A stretch of 64,000 bases of DNA from an uncultured Eubacteriales bacterium. Its GTDB lineage: Bacteria; Bacillota; Clostridia; Oscillospirales; Acutalibacteraceae. Of the stretch, positions 57,738-64,000 are shown one piece after another. Position 1 is the first letter of the stretch. Each line of letters opens with the position of its first letter. The DNA is taken from contig CAKSSJ010000006.1 of assembly GCA_934488615.1 (NCBI GenBank), positions 6,727 through 70,726 of the forward strand. The letters run 5' to 3'. The translations under genes and the position numbers were made by a program. Under the pieces are notes generated by a model. That model was not told where the DNA came from. It saw only the letters and a list, made by a program, of their open reading frames with translations, and did no database searches.

Positions 57738-58093
57738 TTCTTTTTCACGCCCGCTTTTGCAAGGTGCTTCGCCATTATGGCGGAAACATCCGTGCTTTTG
57801 AGATGCTTTGTTCTGGATCTGGCAACGAACACGAAATCATAACCGCTTTTAATGTTCGGTAGATTCTCTCTGAATGCTGCCCTAATAATCCTTCTTGAGC
57901 GGTTTCTTTCAACCGCATTGCCGATCTTCTTACTCGTGGTAATACCCATACGACAAACTCCCGCGCGGTTATTCCTTAAAACGTAGGTAACCAACGCAGG
58001 ATCAGAAAATGATTTTCCTCTGCCGTAAGCTCGTCGGAAATCGCTATTTTGCTTTAAAACAATATAATTCTTTTTCTCAGGCAAAAATATCAA
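57734..58093 (-). CDS. rnpA: Ribonuclease P protein component
   Basis: A 119-residue basic protein that binds RNase P RNA (rnpB at 52.2 kb). The conserved RNR motif is seen as GNAVERNRSRRIIRAAFRE, with FRRAYGRGKSF at the N-terminus. The start is uncertain: TTG 58093 or the TTG three codons later; neither has a strong ribosome site, so translation may depend on the upstream rpmH message. Gene order rpmH-rnpA-yidD-yidC is conserved. Confidence 0.93.
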   Translation of the reverse strand: MIFLPEKKNYIVLKQNSDFRRAYGRGKSFSDPALVTYVLRNNRAGVCRMGITTSKKIGNAVERNRSRRIIRAAFRENLPNIKSGYDFVFVARSRTKHLKSTDVSAIMAKHLAKAGVKKK

Positions 58094-58168
58094 ATCCGTT
58101 CAACGGTGGGTCTACCGTAAATTCCATAGTTCCGAATAAAGACATGCGTCTTGATAAGGTTGGAAAAA

Positions 58169-58303
58169 TTAGTAAGTGAGCTGCTTTCTGCCCTTTGCAC
58201 GGCGACGTGCAAGAACCTTGCGTCCGTTTCTGTCAGACATTCTCTTACGGAAACCGTGTTCCATCTTTCTGTGGCGCTTCTTAGGCTGGTAAGTTCTCTT
58301 CAT
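58169..58303 (-). CDS. rpmH: 50S ribosomal protein L34
   Basis: 44 residues, very basic, beginning MKRTYQPKKRHRKMEHGF and containing MSDRNGRKVLARRRAKGRK: the complete L34 sequence pattern. GGAGGT precedes the ATG at 58303. It is first of the minus-strand rpmH-to-jag operon and normally lies directly beside dnaA; here a glycosyltransferase gene separates them. Confidence 0.97.
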   Translation of the reverse strand: MKRTYQPKKRHRKMEHGFRKRMSDRNGRKVLARRRAKGRKQLTY

Positions 58304-58447
58304 CTTTCTGACCTCCGTTTCATAACTTAACTTTTGTACTGCTGAGCGTCAACAATGCGTTACCGCATATGCACTCACGTTGAACTATTATAATATATAA
58401 ATCCCGTCGTGTCAATCTTTTTTTAGCATAATAATCAAGATATCTTG

Positions 58448-59473
58448 TTATTTAACCAGTTTTTTCTCATATATTTTGTACGCAATGTGCTTAAAACCGA
58501 TGTCGTTTAGTTTAAACAGCAGTCTGTAAAAAGTCATGCCGTCAAGATATTCGCGCCTGAGCATTGCAAAGGCTTCATCATTGAGAAAGCTTATAAAGGC
58601 ATTGAAGCGTTCAGACTTTGAAAATTTACCCGACTTGTCAAAATATTTGCGGCTGCAAAAGATATAGTCCTCAAGAAAACATGCGTTCATGTAGTCTCTG
58701 TAGCTCTTTGAATAGTTCATCGCGTCACACAGCGCAAAAAAGCGCTTGTAACAGGCCGAAACGTCCTCTGTTAATTCAAGCTTTCTTCTCTTGTTTATAA
58801 CATTTACGGGCTTGTCCGTGAAATTATTGTATTTATACAGAATATCGTTTGTGAAAACAATCTTATCAGCATGGCAGAGGTATTCAAAAATCATTGTAAG
58901 ATTTTCATAGCAAACAAGCTTTTCGTTGAAGCGAATATTGTTATTGACCATTATTTCACGTCTGAATACCTTGTTCCATGATGTTTGGAGCATAATATGT
59001 GAGGATTCAAAAATGTACCTAAGCTCCTTTTCTGCTTCAGAAATGCTGAAAACAAGCGTTTCCGATATTGAGTTGGCGTCGGTTTTGTAAGTTTTGCCGC
59101 CTTTTACAAATTCGCTGTAGAAACCGAATCCGAGCATATCAAAGAAATATTTGTCTATGTATTCTATGATTCTGTCAACCGCACCGTCAACATAGATGTC
59201 GTCGCTGTCAATAAATGTAACGTACTCCCCTCTTGCCTTTTCCAGGCCGTAATTTCTTGTTGCGGATACTCCGCTGTTTTCCTTGGAAATATATACAAGT
59301 CTCGGGTCGTCAAAACCTTTAATAATTTCTTCGGTAGAATCTGTCGAACCGTCGTTGATGACGATAAGCTCAAAATCCGATGAAGAATTCGCAAGCACGC
59401 TTTTTACGGAGCCGATTATCGTTTTTTCGGAATTGAATGCAGGCATAATTATCGAAAGTCTAACATTTTGCAT
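58448..59473 (-). CDS. Family 2 glycosyltransferase between rpmH and dnaA
   Basis: 341 residues. GT-A domain with LSIIMPAFNSEKTI, FELIVINDGSTDSTEEI, SGVSATRNYGLEKARGEY and the DxD motif FIDSDDIYVDG. The C-terminal half is helical (WNKVFRREIMVNNNIRFNEKL), as in EpsJ- or WaaV-like transferases. ATG 59473 follows AAAGAGG. Cell-surface polysaccharide synthesis is likely. Its placement in the otherwise conserved rpmH-dnaA gap suggests later insertion; its base usage does not look strikingly foreign. Confidence 0.9.
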   Translation of the reverse strand: MQNVRLSIIMPAFNSEKTIIGSVKSVLANSSSDFELIVINDGSTDSTEEIIKGFDDPRLVYISKENSGVSATRNYGLEKARGEYVTFIDSDDIYVDGAVDRIIEYIDKYFFDMLGFGFYSEFVKGGKTYKTDANSISETLVFSISEAEKELRYIFESSHIMLQTSWNKVFRREIMVNNNIRFNEKLVCYENLTMIFEYLCHADKIVFTNDILYKYNNFTDKPVNVINKRRKLELTEDVSACYKRFFALCDAMNYSKSYRDYMNACFLEDYIFCSRKYFDKSGKFSKSERFNAFISFLNDEAFAMLRREYLDGMTFYRLLFKLNDIGFKHIAYKIYEKKLVK

Positions 59474-59580
59474 TAAAAACACCTCTTTGCTATTCTACTT
59501 TATTTTAGCAATTTTTGCAATATAATTATCTTATAAAAAAGTTTTTTATTTGAGCACATAATAATTGTATATATTTATCA

Positions 59581-59609
59581 TTGCATTTAGGACTTTCGTG
59601 TGGTATACT
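59581..59609 (+). promoter_or_regulatory. Promoter of dnaA
   Basis: TTGCAT (59581-59586), 17-base spacer, TATACT (59604-59609), 38 bases before the chosen ATG. No TTATCCACA-type DnaA box was seen around it. Confidence 0.65.
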
Positions 59610-59647
59610 ATTTCGGTAAAAAATCAAACAGGAGATGTAAAAATCAT

Positions 59648-60946
59648 ATGGATTCATTCGAAGAACTTTGGGAAATGGTAAAAGAAGAATGTAAGAATCA
59701 GGTTTCCGAGTCCATATACAATGTTTGGTTCAAGGATATGGAGCTTGTTAAATTCGACGATAACGAAGCGGTTATCGCTCTTTCGGATTTTAAGCGTAAA
59801 ATAGTTGAAAGCAGATTTATGGATAAGCTTGAAACTTCGTTCAAAAATGTCATTGGCTTTGATATTGTTATTTCACTGACCGATATTGACAAAACGGCTG
59901 CATTAAAAGAGATAGAACAGGAAGAGCCTCTCTCGGACGAAGATACCTTTGATTCGTTTATTGTCGGAGCGTCCAATAAATTTGCCTATGCCGCGGCAAA
60001 TGCCGTTGCCAATGATCCCGGCGGAAAATACAATCCCCTTTTTATTCACGGCAACTCGGGTCTCGGCAAAACTCATCTTCTTAATGCTATTGCGCATCAG
60101 ATAAAACTCACACATCCCGAAGCAAATATTGTATATACACGGGGCGAAAGCTTCACAAACGAGCTTGTTAAGTACATCGGACTTAAAAGCACAGAGGCTT
60201 TTCACGACAAATACAGAAGCGCCGATATACTGCTTGTTGACGACGTTCAGTTCATCGCGGGTAAGGATTCAACTCAGGAGGAATTCTTCCATACCTTCAA
60301 CGCACTCTATCAGGCGGGCAATCAGATCGTTCTGACCTCCGATAGACCGCCGAAGGAGATCGCACTTCTCGAGGACAGACTTCGCAACCGCTTTGAGTGG
60401 GGTCTGATGGCTGATATCCAGTCCCCCGATCTTGAAACAAGAATGGCTATTATCAAGAGAAAAGCAGAAGTGCTTAAATTTGAAATCACCGATGATATTG
60501 TTCAGTACATAGCCGAAAAGCTTAAAAATAACATCCGTCAGCTTGAGGGCGCTGTTAAAAAGATGCAGGCTTTTGTTACAATGCAGGGAATGCCCGTTAA
60601 TATTATGACGGCTCAGACAGCTATCAGGGATATTATTGTTGACAACAGCCCGACACCGGTAACGATCAATAAAATTGTTACAGAGGTTGCCAGAACCTAC
60701 GGCGCCGACAGTGCGGATATCTATTCGAAAAAGCAGAACGCTCAGACTACGGAAATGCGTCAGATGGCTATGTATATTGTCCGTGAAATGACAGGACTTT
60801 CAACAAAGCTTATCGGCAGAGAATTTAACAGAGATCATTCTACCGTTGTTTACAGCCTTGATAAATTTACCAAGCGCTATAATGACGACAGTAAGCTCAG
60901 AAGCGTTGTTGATAATATAATCAAGAATATCCGTGACGGACGGTAA
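59648..60946 (+). CDS. dnaA: Chromosomal replication initiator DnaA
   Basis: 432 residues, complete. Domain I (about 1-75) starts MDSFEELWEMVKEECKNQVS. The AAA+ domain has Walker A GNSGLGKTHLLNA, Walker B ILLVDDVQFIAGKD and sensor TSDRPPKEI. Domain IV contains the DNA-binding signature EFNRDHSTVVYSL. Start chosen at the ATG 59648 that opens the conserved N-terminus, although the GGAGATG site is about 11 bases away. ftsY, not dnaN, follows after 12 bases, an atypical arrangement. Confidence 0.96.
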   Translation: MDSFEELWEMVKEECKNQVSESIYNVWFKDMELVKFDDNEAVIALSDFKRKIVESRFMDKLETSFKNVIGFDIVISLTDIDKTAALKEIEQEEPLSDEDTFDSFIVGASNKFAYAAANAVANDPGGKYNPLFIHGNSGLGKTHLLNAIAHQIKLTHPEANIVYTRGESFTNELVKYIGLKSTEAFHDKYRSADILLVDDVQFIAGKDSTQEEFFHTFNALYQAGNQIVLTSDRPPKEIALLEDRLRNRFEWGLMADIQSPDLETRMAIIKRKAEVLKFEITDDIVQYIAEKLKNNIRQLEGAVKKMQAFVTMQGMPVNIMTAQTAIRDIIVDNSPTPVTINKIVTEVARTYGADSADIYSKKQNAQTTEMRQMAMYIVREMTGLSTKLIGREFNRDHSTVVYSLDKFTKRYNDDSKLRSVVDNIIKNIRDGR

Positions 60947-60958
60947 TCGGAGGATAAT

Positions 60959-61945
60959 ATGGCATTCGGAATTTTTAAAAAGTTTAATTTCGGCCTCAAA
61001 AAGACCCGTGAAAGCATGTCGGGCGCTATTGATGCCGCAATCAGTGAAAACGAGGATATTACCGATCAGCTTTACGATGATCTTGAGGAAATTCTCATTA
61101 TGGGCGATGTCGGAATGAACACTTCGGCTGAGATCTGCGAAAAGCTCAGAGAATACGTTTCAAAGCATCATCTCAAGAAGTCATCTCAGGTTAAGGGAGC
61201 TATCAAGGAAATTGTTGCCGAAATGCTTGAGGGCGGCGAGGATATGGGACTTATCACCATGCCGTCAATTATTCTTGTTATCGGTGTAAACGGTGTCGGA
61301 AAGACTACTACGATCGGCAAAATGGCAGCAATGTACAAGGCTCAGGGCAAAAAGGTTATTCTCGGTGCGGCGGACACCTTCCGTGCGGCGGCTATCGACC
61401 AGCTTGAGGAATGGGCAAACCGCGCAGGAGTTGATATTGTTAAGCATCACGAGGGTGCCGATCCTGCCGCAGTTGTTTTTGATACGATTCAAGCAGGTAT
61501 TGCCAGAGAAGCAGACATAATTATATGCGACACCGCAGGACGTCTGCACAACAAAAAGAATCTTATGGACGAGCTTGCCAAGATATACAGAATTATTGAT
61601 AAGGAGCTCCCCTATAACGACCGCGAGAGCCTGCTTGTTCTTGACGCAACAACGGGTCAGAACGCTGTTAATCAGGCGAGAGATTTCAAGAACGTTTGCG
61701 AGATCACAGGAATTGTTCTTACCAAGCTTGACGGCACCGCAAAGGGCGGCGTCGTTCTGGCAATAAAGAACGATCTCAAGGTTCCCGTTAAGTTTGTCGG
61801 AGTCGGCGAACAGCTTGACGACCTTCAGCCATTTAATCCGAAAGCATTTGCGGACGGACTTTTTGATAATGAAGTCAAGCACGATGAGGATAATCTATTT
61901 ATGGATGAATCGGAAAAGGATTCGGCGGAGGAAAAAGCGGAATGA
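60959..61945 (+). CDS. ftsY: Signal recognition particle receptor FtsY
   Basis: 328-residue SRP GTPase receptor that targets ribosomes to the membrane. The helical N domain (about 5-95) is followed by the G domain: GVNGVGKTTTIGK (P-loop), DTFRAAAIDQL, CDTAGRLHNKKNLM, TKLDGTAKGG, and GVGEQLDDLQPF at the end. There is no long acidic A domain, as usual for Firmicutes, but the C-terminus bears an acidic tail (DESEKDSAEEKAE). CGGAGGA precedes ATG 60959. It overlaps rdgB by four bases. Confidence 0.96.
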   Translation: MAFGIFKKFNFGLKKTRESMSGAIDAAISENEDITDQLYDDLEEILIMGDVGMNTSAEICEKLREYVSKHHLKKSSQVKGAIKEIVAEMLEGGEDMGLITMPSIILVIGVNGVGKTTTIGKMAAMYKAQGKKVILGAADTFRAAAIDQLEEWANRAGVDIVKHHEGADPAAVVFDTIQAGIAREADIIICDTAGRLHNKKNLMDELAKIYRIIDKELPYNDRESLLVLDATTGQNAVNQARDFKNVCEITGIVLTKLDGTAKGGVVLAIKNDLKVPVKFVGVGEQLDDLQPFNPKAFADGLFDNEVKHDEDNLFMDESEKDSAEEKAE

Positions 61946-62535
61946 AACTGCTGATTGCAACCCATAATAACAAAAAGAAGGCTGAATTACAGCGTATCCT
62001 CTTCCCTCTCGGAATTGAAGTTGTAACAGCTGAGGATATCGGATGCGATCTTCGTGACGTTGAAGAAACGGGAACGACCTTTGAAGAAAATGCAAGACTT
62101 AAAGCTGTTGCAGGCTGTGAGGACAGCGGAATTGCATGCATTGCCGACGATTCGGGATTGTGCGTCGATTACCTTAACGGCGAGCCGGGTGTTTATTCGG
62201 CAAGGTATTCGGGTGTGCACGGTGATGACGAAGCAAACATTGACAAGCTTCTGAAAAATCTTGACGGAGTTCCGAAAGAAAAAAGAACAGCGAGATTTGT
62301 CTGCGCCGCATGCTGTGCCTTCCCAGACGGTAAGATAGTAACCGTTCGCGGCGAATGTGAGGGCGAAATTCTCACTGAAAGACACGGAAACGGCGGTTTC
62401 GGCTATGACCCTGTGTTTATGGCAAACGGCAAGCCCTTCGGCGAGATAACCTCGGAAGAAAAAGATGCAATGAGCCACAGAGGAAAAGCGCTCAGACTTA
62501 TGGCTGAACAGCTTAAAAATCTAATTACGGAGTAA
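61942..62535 (+). CDS. XTP/dITP diphosphatase (RdgB/HAM1)
   Basis: 197-residue house-cleaning enzyme that hydrolyses non-canonical purine nucleoside triphosphates. The family motifs are complete: IATHNNKKKAEL, GTTFEENARLKA, ADDSGLCVDYLNGEPGVYSARY, and GFGYDPVFMANG...MSHRGKALR. Coupled to ftsY by an ATGA overlap and followed after three bases by yhbY. Confidence 0.95.
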   Translation: MKLLIATHNNKKKAELQRILFPLGIEVVTAEDIGCDLRDVEETGTTFEENARLKAVAGCEDSGIACIADDSGLCVDYLNGEPGVYSARYSGVHGDDEANIDKLLKNLDGVPKEKRTARFVCAACCAFPDGKIVTVRGECEGEILTERHGNGGFGYDPVFMANGKPFGEITSEEKDAMSHRGKALRLMAEQLKNLITE

Positions 62536-62538
62536 GAT

Positions 62539-63006
62539 ATGGAAGAAAAAATGACAAGCAAAAGACGTGCGGAATTAAGAGGCATGGCAAACAGACTTGA
62601 GCCCCTGTTCCACGTCGGAAAGAGCGGTGTAACGCCTGCCGTTATCGCTCAGACAAACGAGGTTTTCAACACAAGAGAGCTTATAAAGCTCAAGGTCTTG
62701 CTTGAAAGCGCACCCGAGAAGCCGAGAGAGATCGCCGAAAAGATTGCGGCAGAAACAGGCTCACAGGTAGTTCAAGTCATCGGCGGCAGCATTATACTTT
62801 ATAAAGAGAATCCCGATATTGAAAACGGAGTTGTAAAGAAAAAGAAAGCCCCCGAGAAGAAAAAATCGGGAGTCGGCAAGGGTGCAAAGGACTTCAAAAA
62901 GGTCTTTAACGCAAAAAAGAAAAGAGAAGAGGAACGTCAGGCGGCAGAACGTGCAAGATACAGCAGAAACCGCAGACATAATTTTAACGGCGGTTATTCA
63001 AAATAA
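62539..63006 (+). CDS. yhbY: YhbY/CRS1-type RNA-binding protein with basic tail
   Basis: 155 residues. The CRM domain (about 5-97) includes KRRAELRGMANRLEPLFHVGKSGV, ELIKLKVLLES and VQVIGGSIILYK. Such proteins associate with pre-50S particles. A Lys/Arg/Glu-rich extension (about 100-155, KKKKAPEKKKSGVGKGAKDF) goes beyond the roughly 97-residue standard length and is probably disordered. It starts three bases after rdgB; ACGGAG may serve as the ribosome site. Confidence 0.92.
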   Translation: MEEKMTSKRRAELRGMANRLEPLFHVGKSGVTPAVIAQTNEVFNTRELIKLKVLLESAPEKPREIAEKIAAETGSQVVQVIGGSIILYKENPDIENGVVKKKKAPEKKKSGVGKGAKDFKKVFNAKKKREEERQAAERARYSRNRRHNFNGGYSK

Positions 63007-63024
63007 TTCAAAGGAGGTCGCGGT

Positions 63025-63489
63025 ATGGATAAGAACGACAACAAAACCGTTGCTCAGAACAAAAAAGCATACCACGACTACTTTGTTCTTGAGGAATATG
63101 AAGCTGGAATTGAGCTTTTCGGCACAGAGATTAAGTCGATCCGCCAAGGCAAGATCAATTTAAAGGACGCTTGGTGCAACATCGTTGACGGTGAAATATT
63201 CGTAAACGGAATGCACATCAGCCCTTACGACCACGGCAATATATTCAACCGTGACCCGATGAGAGTCAGAAAGCTTTTGATGCACAAGAAAGAAATCAAC
63301 AAGCTTTTCGGCACAGTCAAGCAGGACGGACTTTCGCTCATTCCCCTTTCGGTTTATTTCAAGAAAGGCAGAGCAAAGGTAAAGGTCGGTCTTTGCAAGG
63401 GTAAAAAATTGTACGATAAGCGTGACGTCGCTGCAAAGAAGGATGCCGCAAGGAACATCGAGCGTGCGATGAAGGAACGCTTTCAATAA
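63025..63489 (+). CDS. smpB: SsrA-binding protein SmpB
   Basis: 154-residue partner of tmRNA in ribosome rescue. Clear family pattern: KKAYHDYFVLEEYEAGIELFGTEIKSIRQGKINLKD-type N-terminus, INGMH-type segment (FVNGMHISPYDHGN), RKLLMHKKEINKL, IPLSVYFKKGRAKVKVGLCKGKKLYDKR, and a basic tail. AGGAGG lies eight bases before ATG. Its stop codon is three bases before the mature tmRNA, a very tight pairing. Confidence 0.97.
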   Translation: MDKNDNKTVAQNKKAYHDYFVLEEYEAGIELFGTEIKSIRQGKINLKDAWCNIVDGEIFVNGMHISPYDHGNIFNRDPMRVRKLLMHKKEINKLFGTVKQDGLSLIPLSVYFKKGRAKVKVGLCKGKKLYDKRDVAAKKDAARNIERAMKERFQ

Positions 63490-63492
63490 TAT

Positions 63493-63841
63493 GGGGATGA
63501 AAGGATTTCGACGGGGATTTTGAACCGCGATAAGCGAGCAGTGGTGCGGAACCACTATAAAAGCCGTAGTTTATAAAAATAAACGACAACAATACTCAGT
63601 TAATGGCTGCCTAAGTGCGGCCCATCCTTCCCGGAAGAACTGCGGTCCGGATAAGGGTGTCGATCAGCAGTGAACGTGAATGAATGAGTAGCCTTGTAAT
63701 TCATCATGACCAAAAGGATACCGTAAAGGAAAGCCTGTTTGTCGGCGCTCCTTGAGGGGAAGCTTAAAAGATAAACTACGCTCGTAGAAATTCACGGGAA
63801 TTGATTTTCGGACGCGGTTTCGATTACCGCCATCTCCACCA
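63493..63841 (+). ncRNA. ssrA: Transfer-messenger RNA
   Basis: 349 bases. The 5' end GGGGATGAAAGGATTTCGAC and 3' end CATCTCC-ACCA pair as the tRNA-like acceptor (one G-U), and the T arm is GGTTTCGATTACC. The tag frame AAC GAC AAC AAT ACT CAG TTA ATG GCT GCC TAA (63582-63614) encodes NDNNTQLMAA, ending in the usual Ala-Ala degron. The codon before it is ATA rather than the typical GCN resume codon, so the exact resume site is unsure. CCA is encoded. Confidence 0.96.
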
Positions 63842-63845
63842 AAAT

Positions 63846-63883
63846 AAGCCTAAACCGATTTGTTGGTTTGGGTTTATTTTTTT
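63846..63883 (+). terminator. Terminator of tmRNA
   Basis: AAGCCTAAACC pairs with GGTTTGGGTTT (two G-U pairs) around GATTTGTT, followed by ATTTTTTT. Confidence 0.85.
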
Positions 63884-63900
63884 GCGGTAATCGAAACCGC
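63884..63900 (-). repeat. Inverted copy of the tmRNA T-arm segment
   Basis: GCGGTAATCGAAACCGC is the exact reverse complement of 63814-63830 inside tmRNA, 53 bases apart, with the terminator hairpin between. Confidence 0.9.
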
Positions 63901-63910
63901 ATAGTCCATC

Positions 63911-63975
63911 TTTTGCGAAGCAAAAGGGACATAAAAAAGCGAAGGTTGCGAAGCAACGAACGAAGCGAAGCTTCG
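63911..63975. repeat. Three GCGAAGC mini-hairpins in tandem
   Basis: CTTTTGC-GAA-GCAAAAG (63910-63926), GTTGC-GAA-GCAAC (63946-63958) and CGAAGC-GAA-GCTTCG (63961-63975) each have perfect arms around GAA. The core GCGAAGC occurs at 63915, 63948 and 63965. Confidence 0.85.
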
Positions 63976-63983
63976 GTTGCCGT

Positions 63984-64000
63984 CCATCTCCACCAAAATA
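63984..64000 (+). repeat. Direct repeat of the tmRNA 3' end at the window edge
   Basis: CCATCTCCACCAAAATA is identical to 63830-63846, which covers the tmRNA 3' terminus and five following bases, 154 bases upstream. It may extend past the window. It has the form of an attachment-site duplication. Confidence 0.75.

Noticed and set aside
59540..59647. Possible replication origin next to dnaA
   Set aside because: The gap is A/T rich, but no TTATCCACA-like boxes were seen, so I do not call an origin.

Overview
The window comes from a chromosome of an anaerobic, spore-forming Firmicute of class Clostridia, most likely the Ruminococcaceae/Oscillospiraceae group of gut or rumen bacteria. Support for this includes sporulation genes (spoIIID, spoVAC, spoVAD, sigG), oxygen-sensitive enzymes (class III ribonucleotide reductase with its radical SAM activase, a second radical SAM protein), peroxide defence by rubrerythrin under a PerR-like regulator, a secreted type I dockerin protein, GH35 and other sugar-handling genes, strong GGAGG ribosome sites, TTG/GTG starts, and clear TTGACA-17-TATAAT promoters. 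Genus and species cannot be fixed from the sequence alone.

Layout. 1-2.2 kb (minus): a DapA-family aldolase cut by the window edge, a glycerophosphodiester phosphodiesterase and a YlmH-type S4 protein. 2.3-2.5 kb: tRNA-Lys(UUU). 2.5-6.5 kb: a four-gene unit with two TIM-barrel sugar isomerases, metY and an acetyl-CoA-type metA. 6.5-8.7 kb: spoIIID translationally coupled to asnB. 8.7-9.1 kb: a gene-free array of perfect small palindromes. 9.2-17.8 kb: secreted DUF4832-type protein, a sugar-symporter/deacetylase/DUF2804 operon and a 1138-residue secreted multidomain protein. 17.8-18.9 kb: perR-rubrerythrin. 18.9-25.5 kb: lipoprotein, hydrolase, a zinc-ribbon/pseudokinase/PASTA membrane protein, ybaK-alr-cyclophilin, and a radical SAM protein. 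25.6-33 kb: dockerin protein, spoVAC-spoVAD plus a 52-residue hydrophobic protein, a SecB-like protein, and a run of secreted or lipolytic phosphoesterase/hydrolase genes. 33-35 kb: DUF4037 and TPR pair. 35-39.3 kb: nrdG, a MITE-like insertion, paired NrdR-box-like sites, nrdD with a fused redoxin domain, trxB. 39.4-42.8 kb: GH35 beta-galactosidase, a SpoIIM-like membrane protein and a XerD-type recombinase. 43-52.1 kb: a long minus-strand block (GME-fold protein, sigG, glycosyltransferase, esterase, MreB-type, TPM, LemA, ComF, RecD2, membrane protein). 52.2-55.4 kb: RNase P RNA and two LytR-CpsA-Psr proteins. 55.5-60.9 kb: the rpmH-rnpA-yidD-yidC-jag block opposite dnaA. 60.9-64 kb: ftsY, rdgB, yhbY, smpB and tmRNA (ssrA).

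How it fits together. Core functions cluster towards the right: replication initiation (DnaA), ribosome and RNase P components, membrane insertion (YidC/YidD/Jag/FtsY) and trans-translation (SmpB/tmRNA). dnaN is not next to dnaA and no consensus DnaA boxes were seen near it, so the canonical origin layout appears rearranged. The left and middle are metabolic and cell-surface genes: sulfur amino acid synthesis by the O-acetylhomoserine route, anaerobic dNTP synthesis, carbohydrate uptake and cleavage, and secreted enzymes.

The most unusual features are the pseudokinase in which all three catalytic motifs are altered, the NrdD-redoxin fusion, a SecB-fold candidate in a Firmicute, the MITE family with one full-size and at least two shorter copies, the tandem palindromes with 3-nt loops at two loci, and the repeated 3' end of tmRNA at the window edge. 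No CRISPR array, rRNA, transposase or recognisable phage module was seen.
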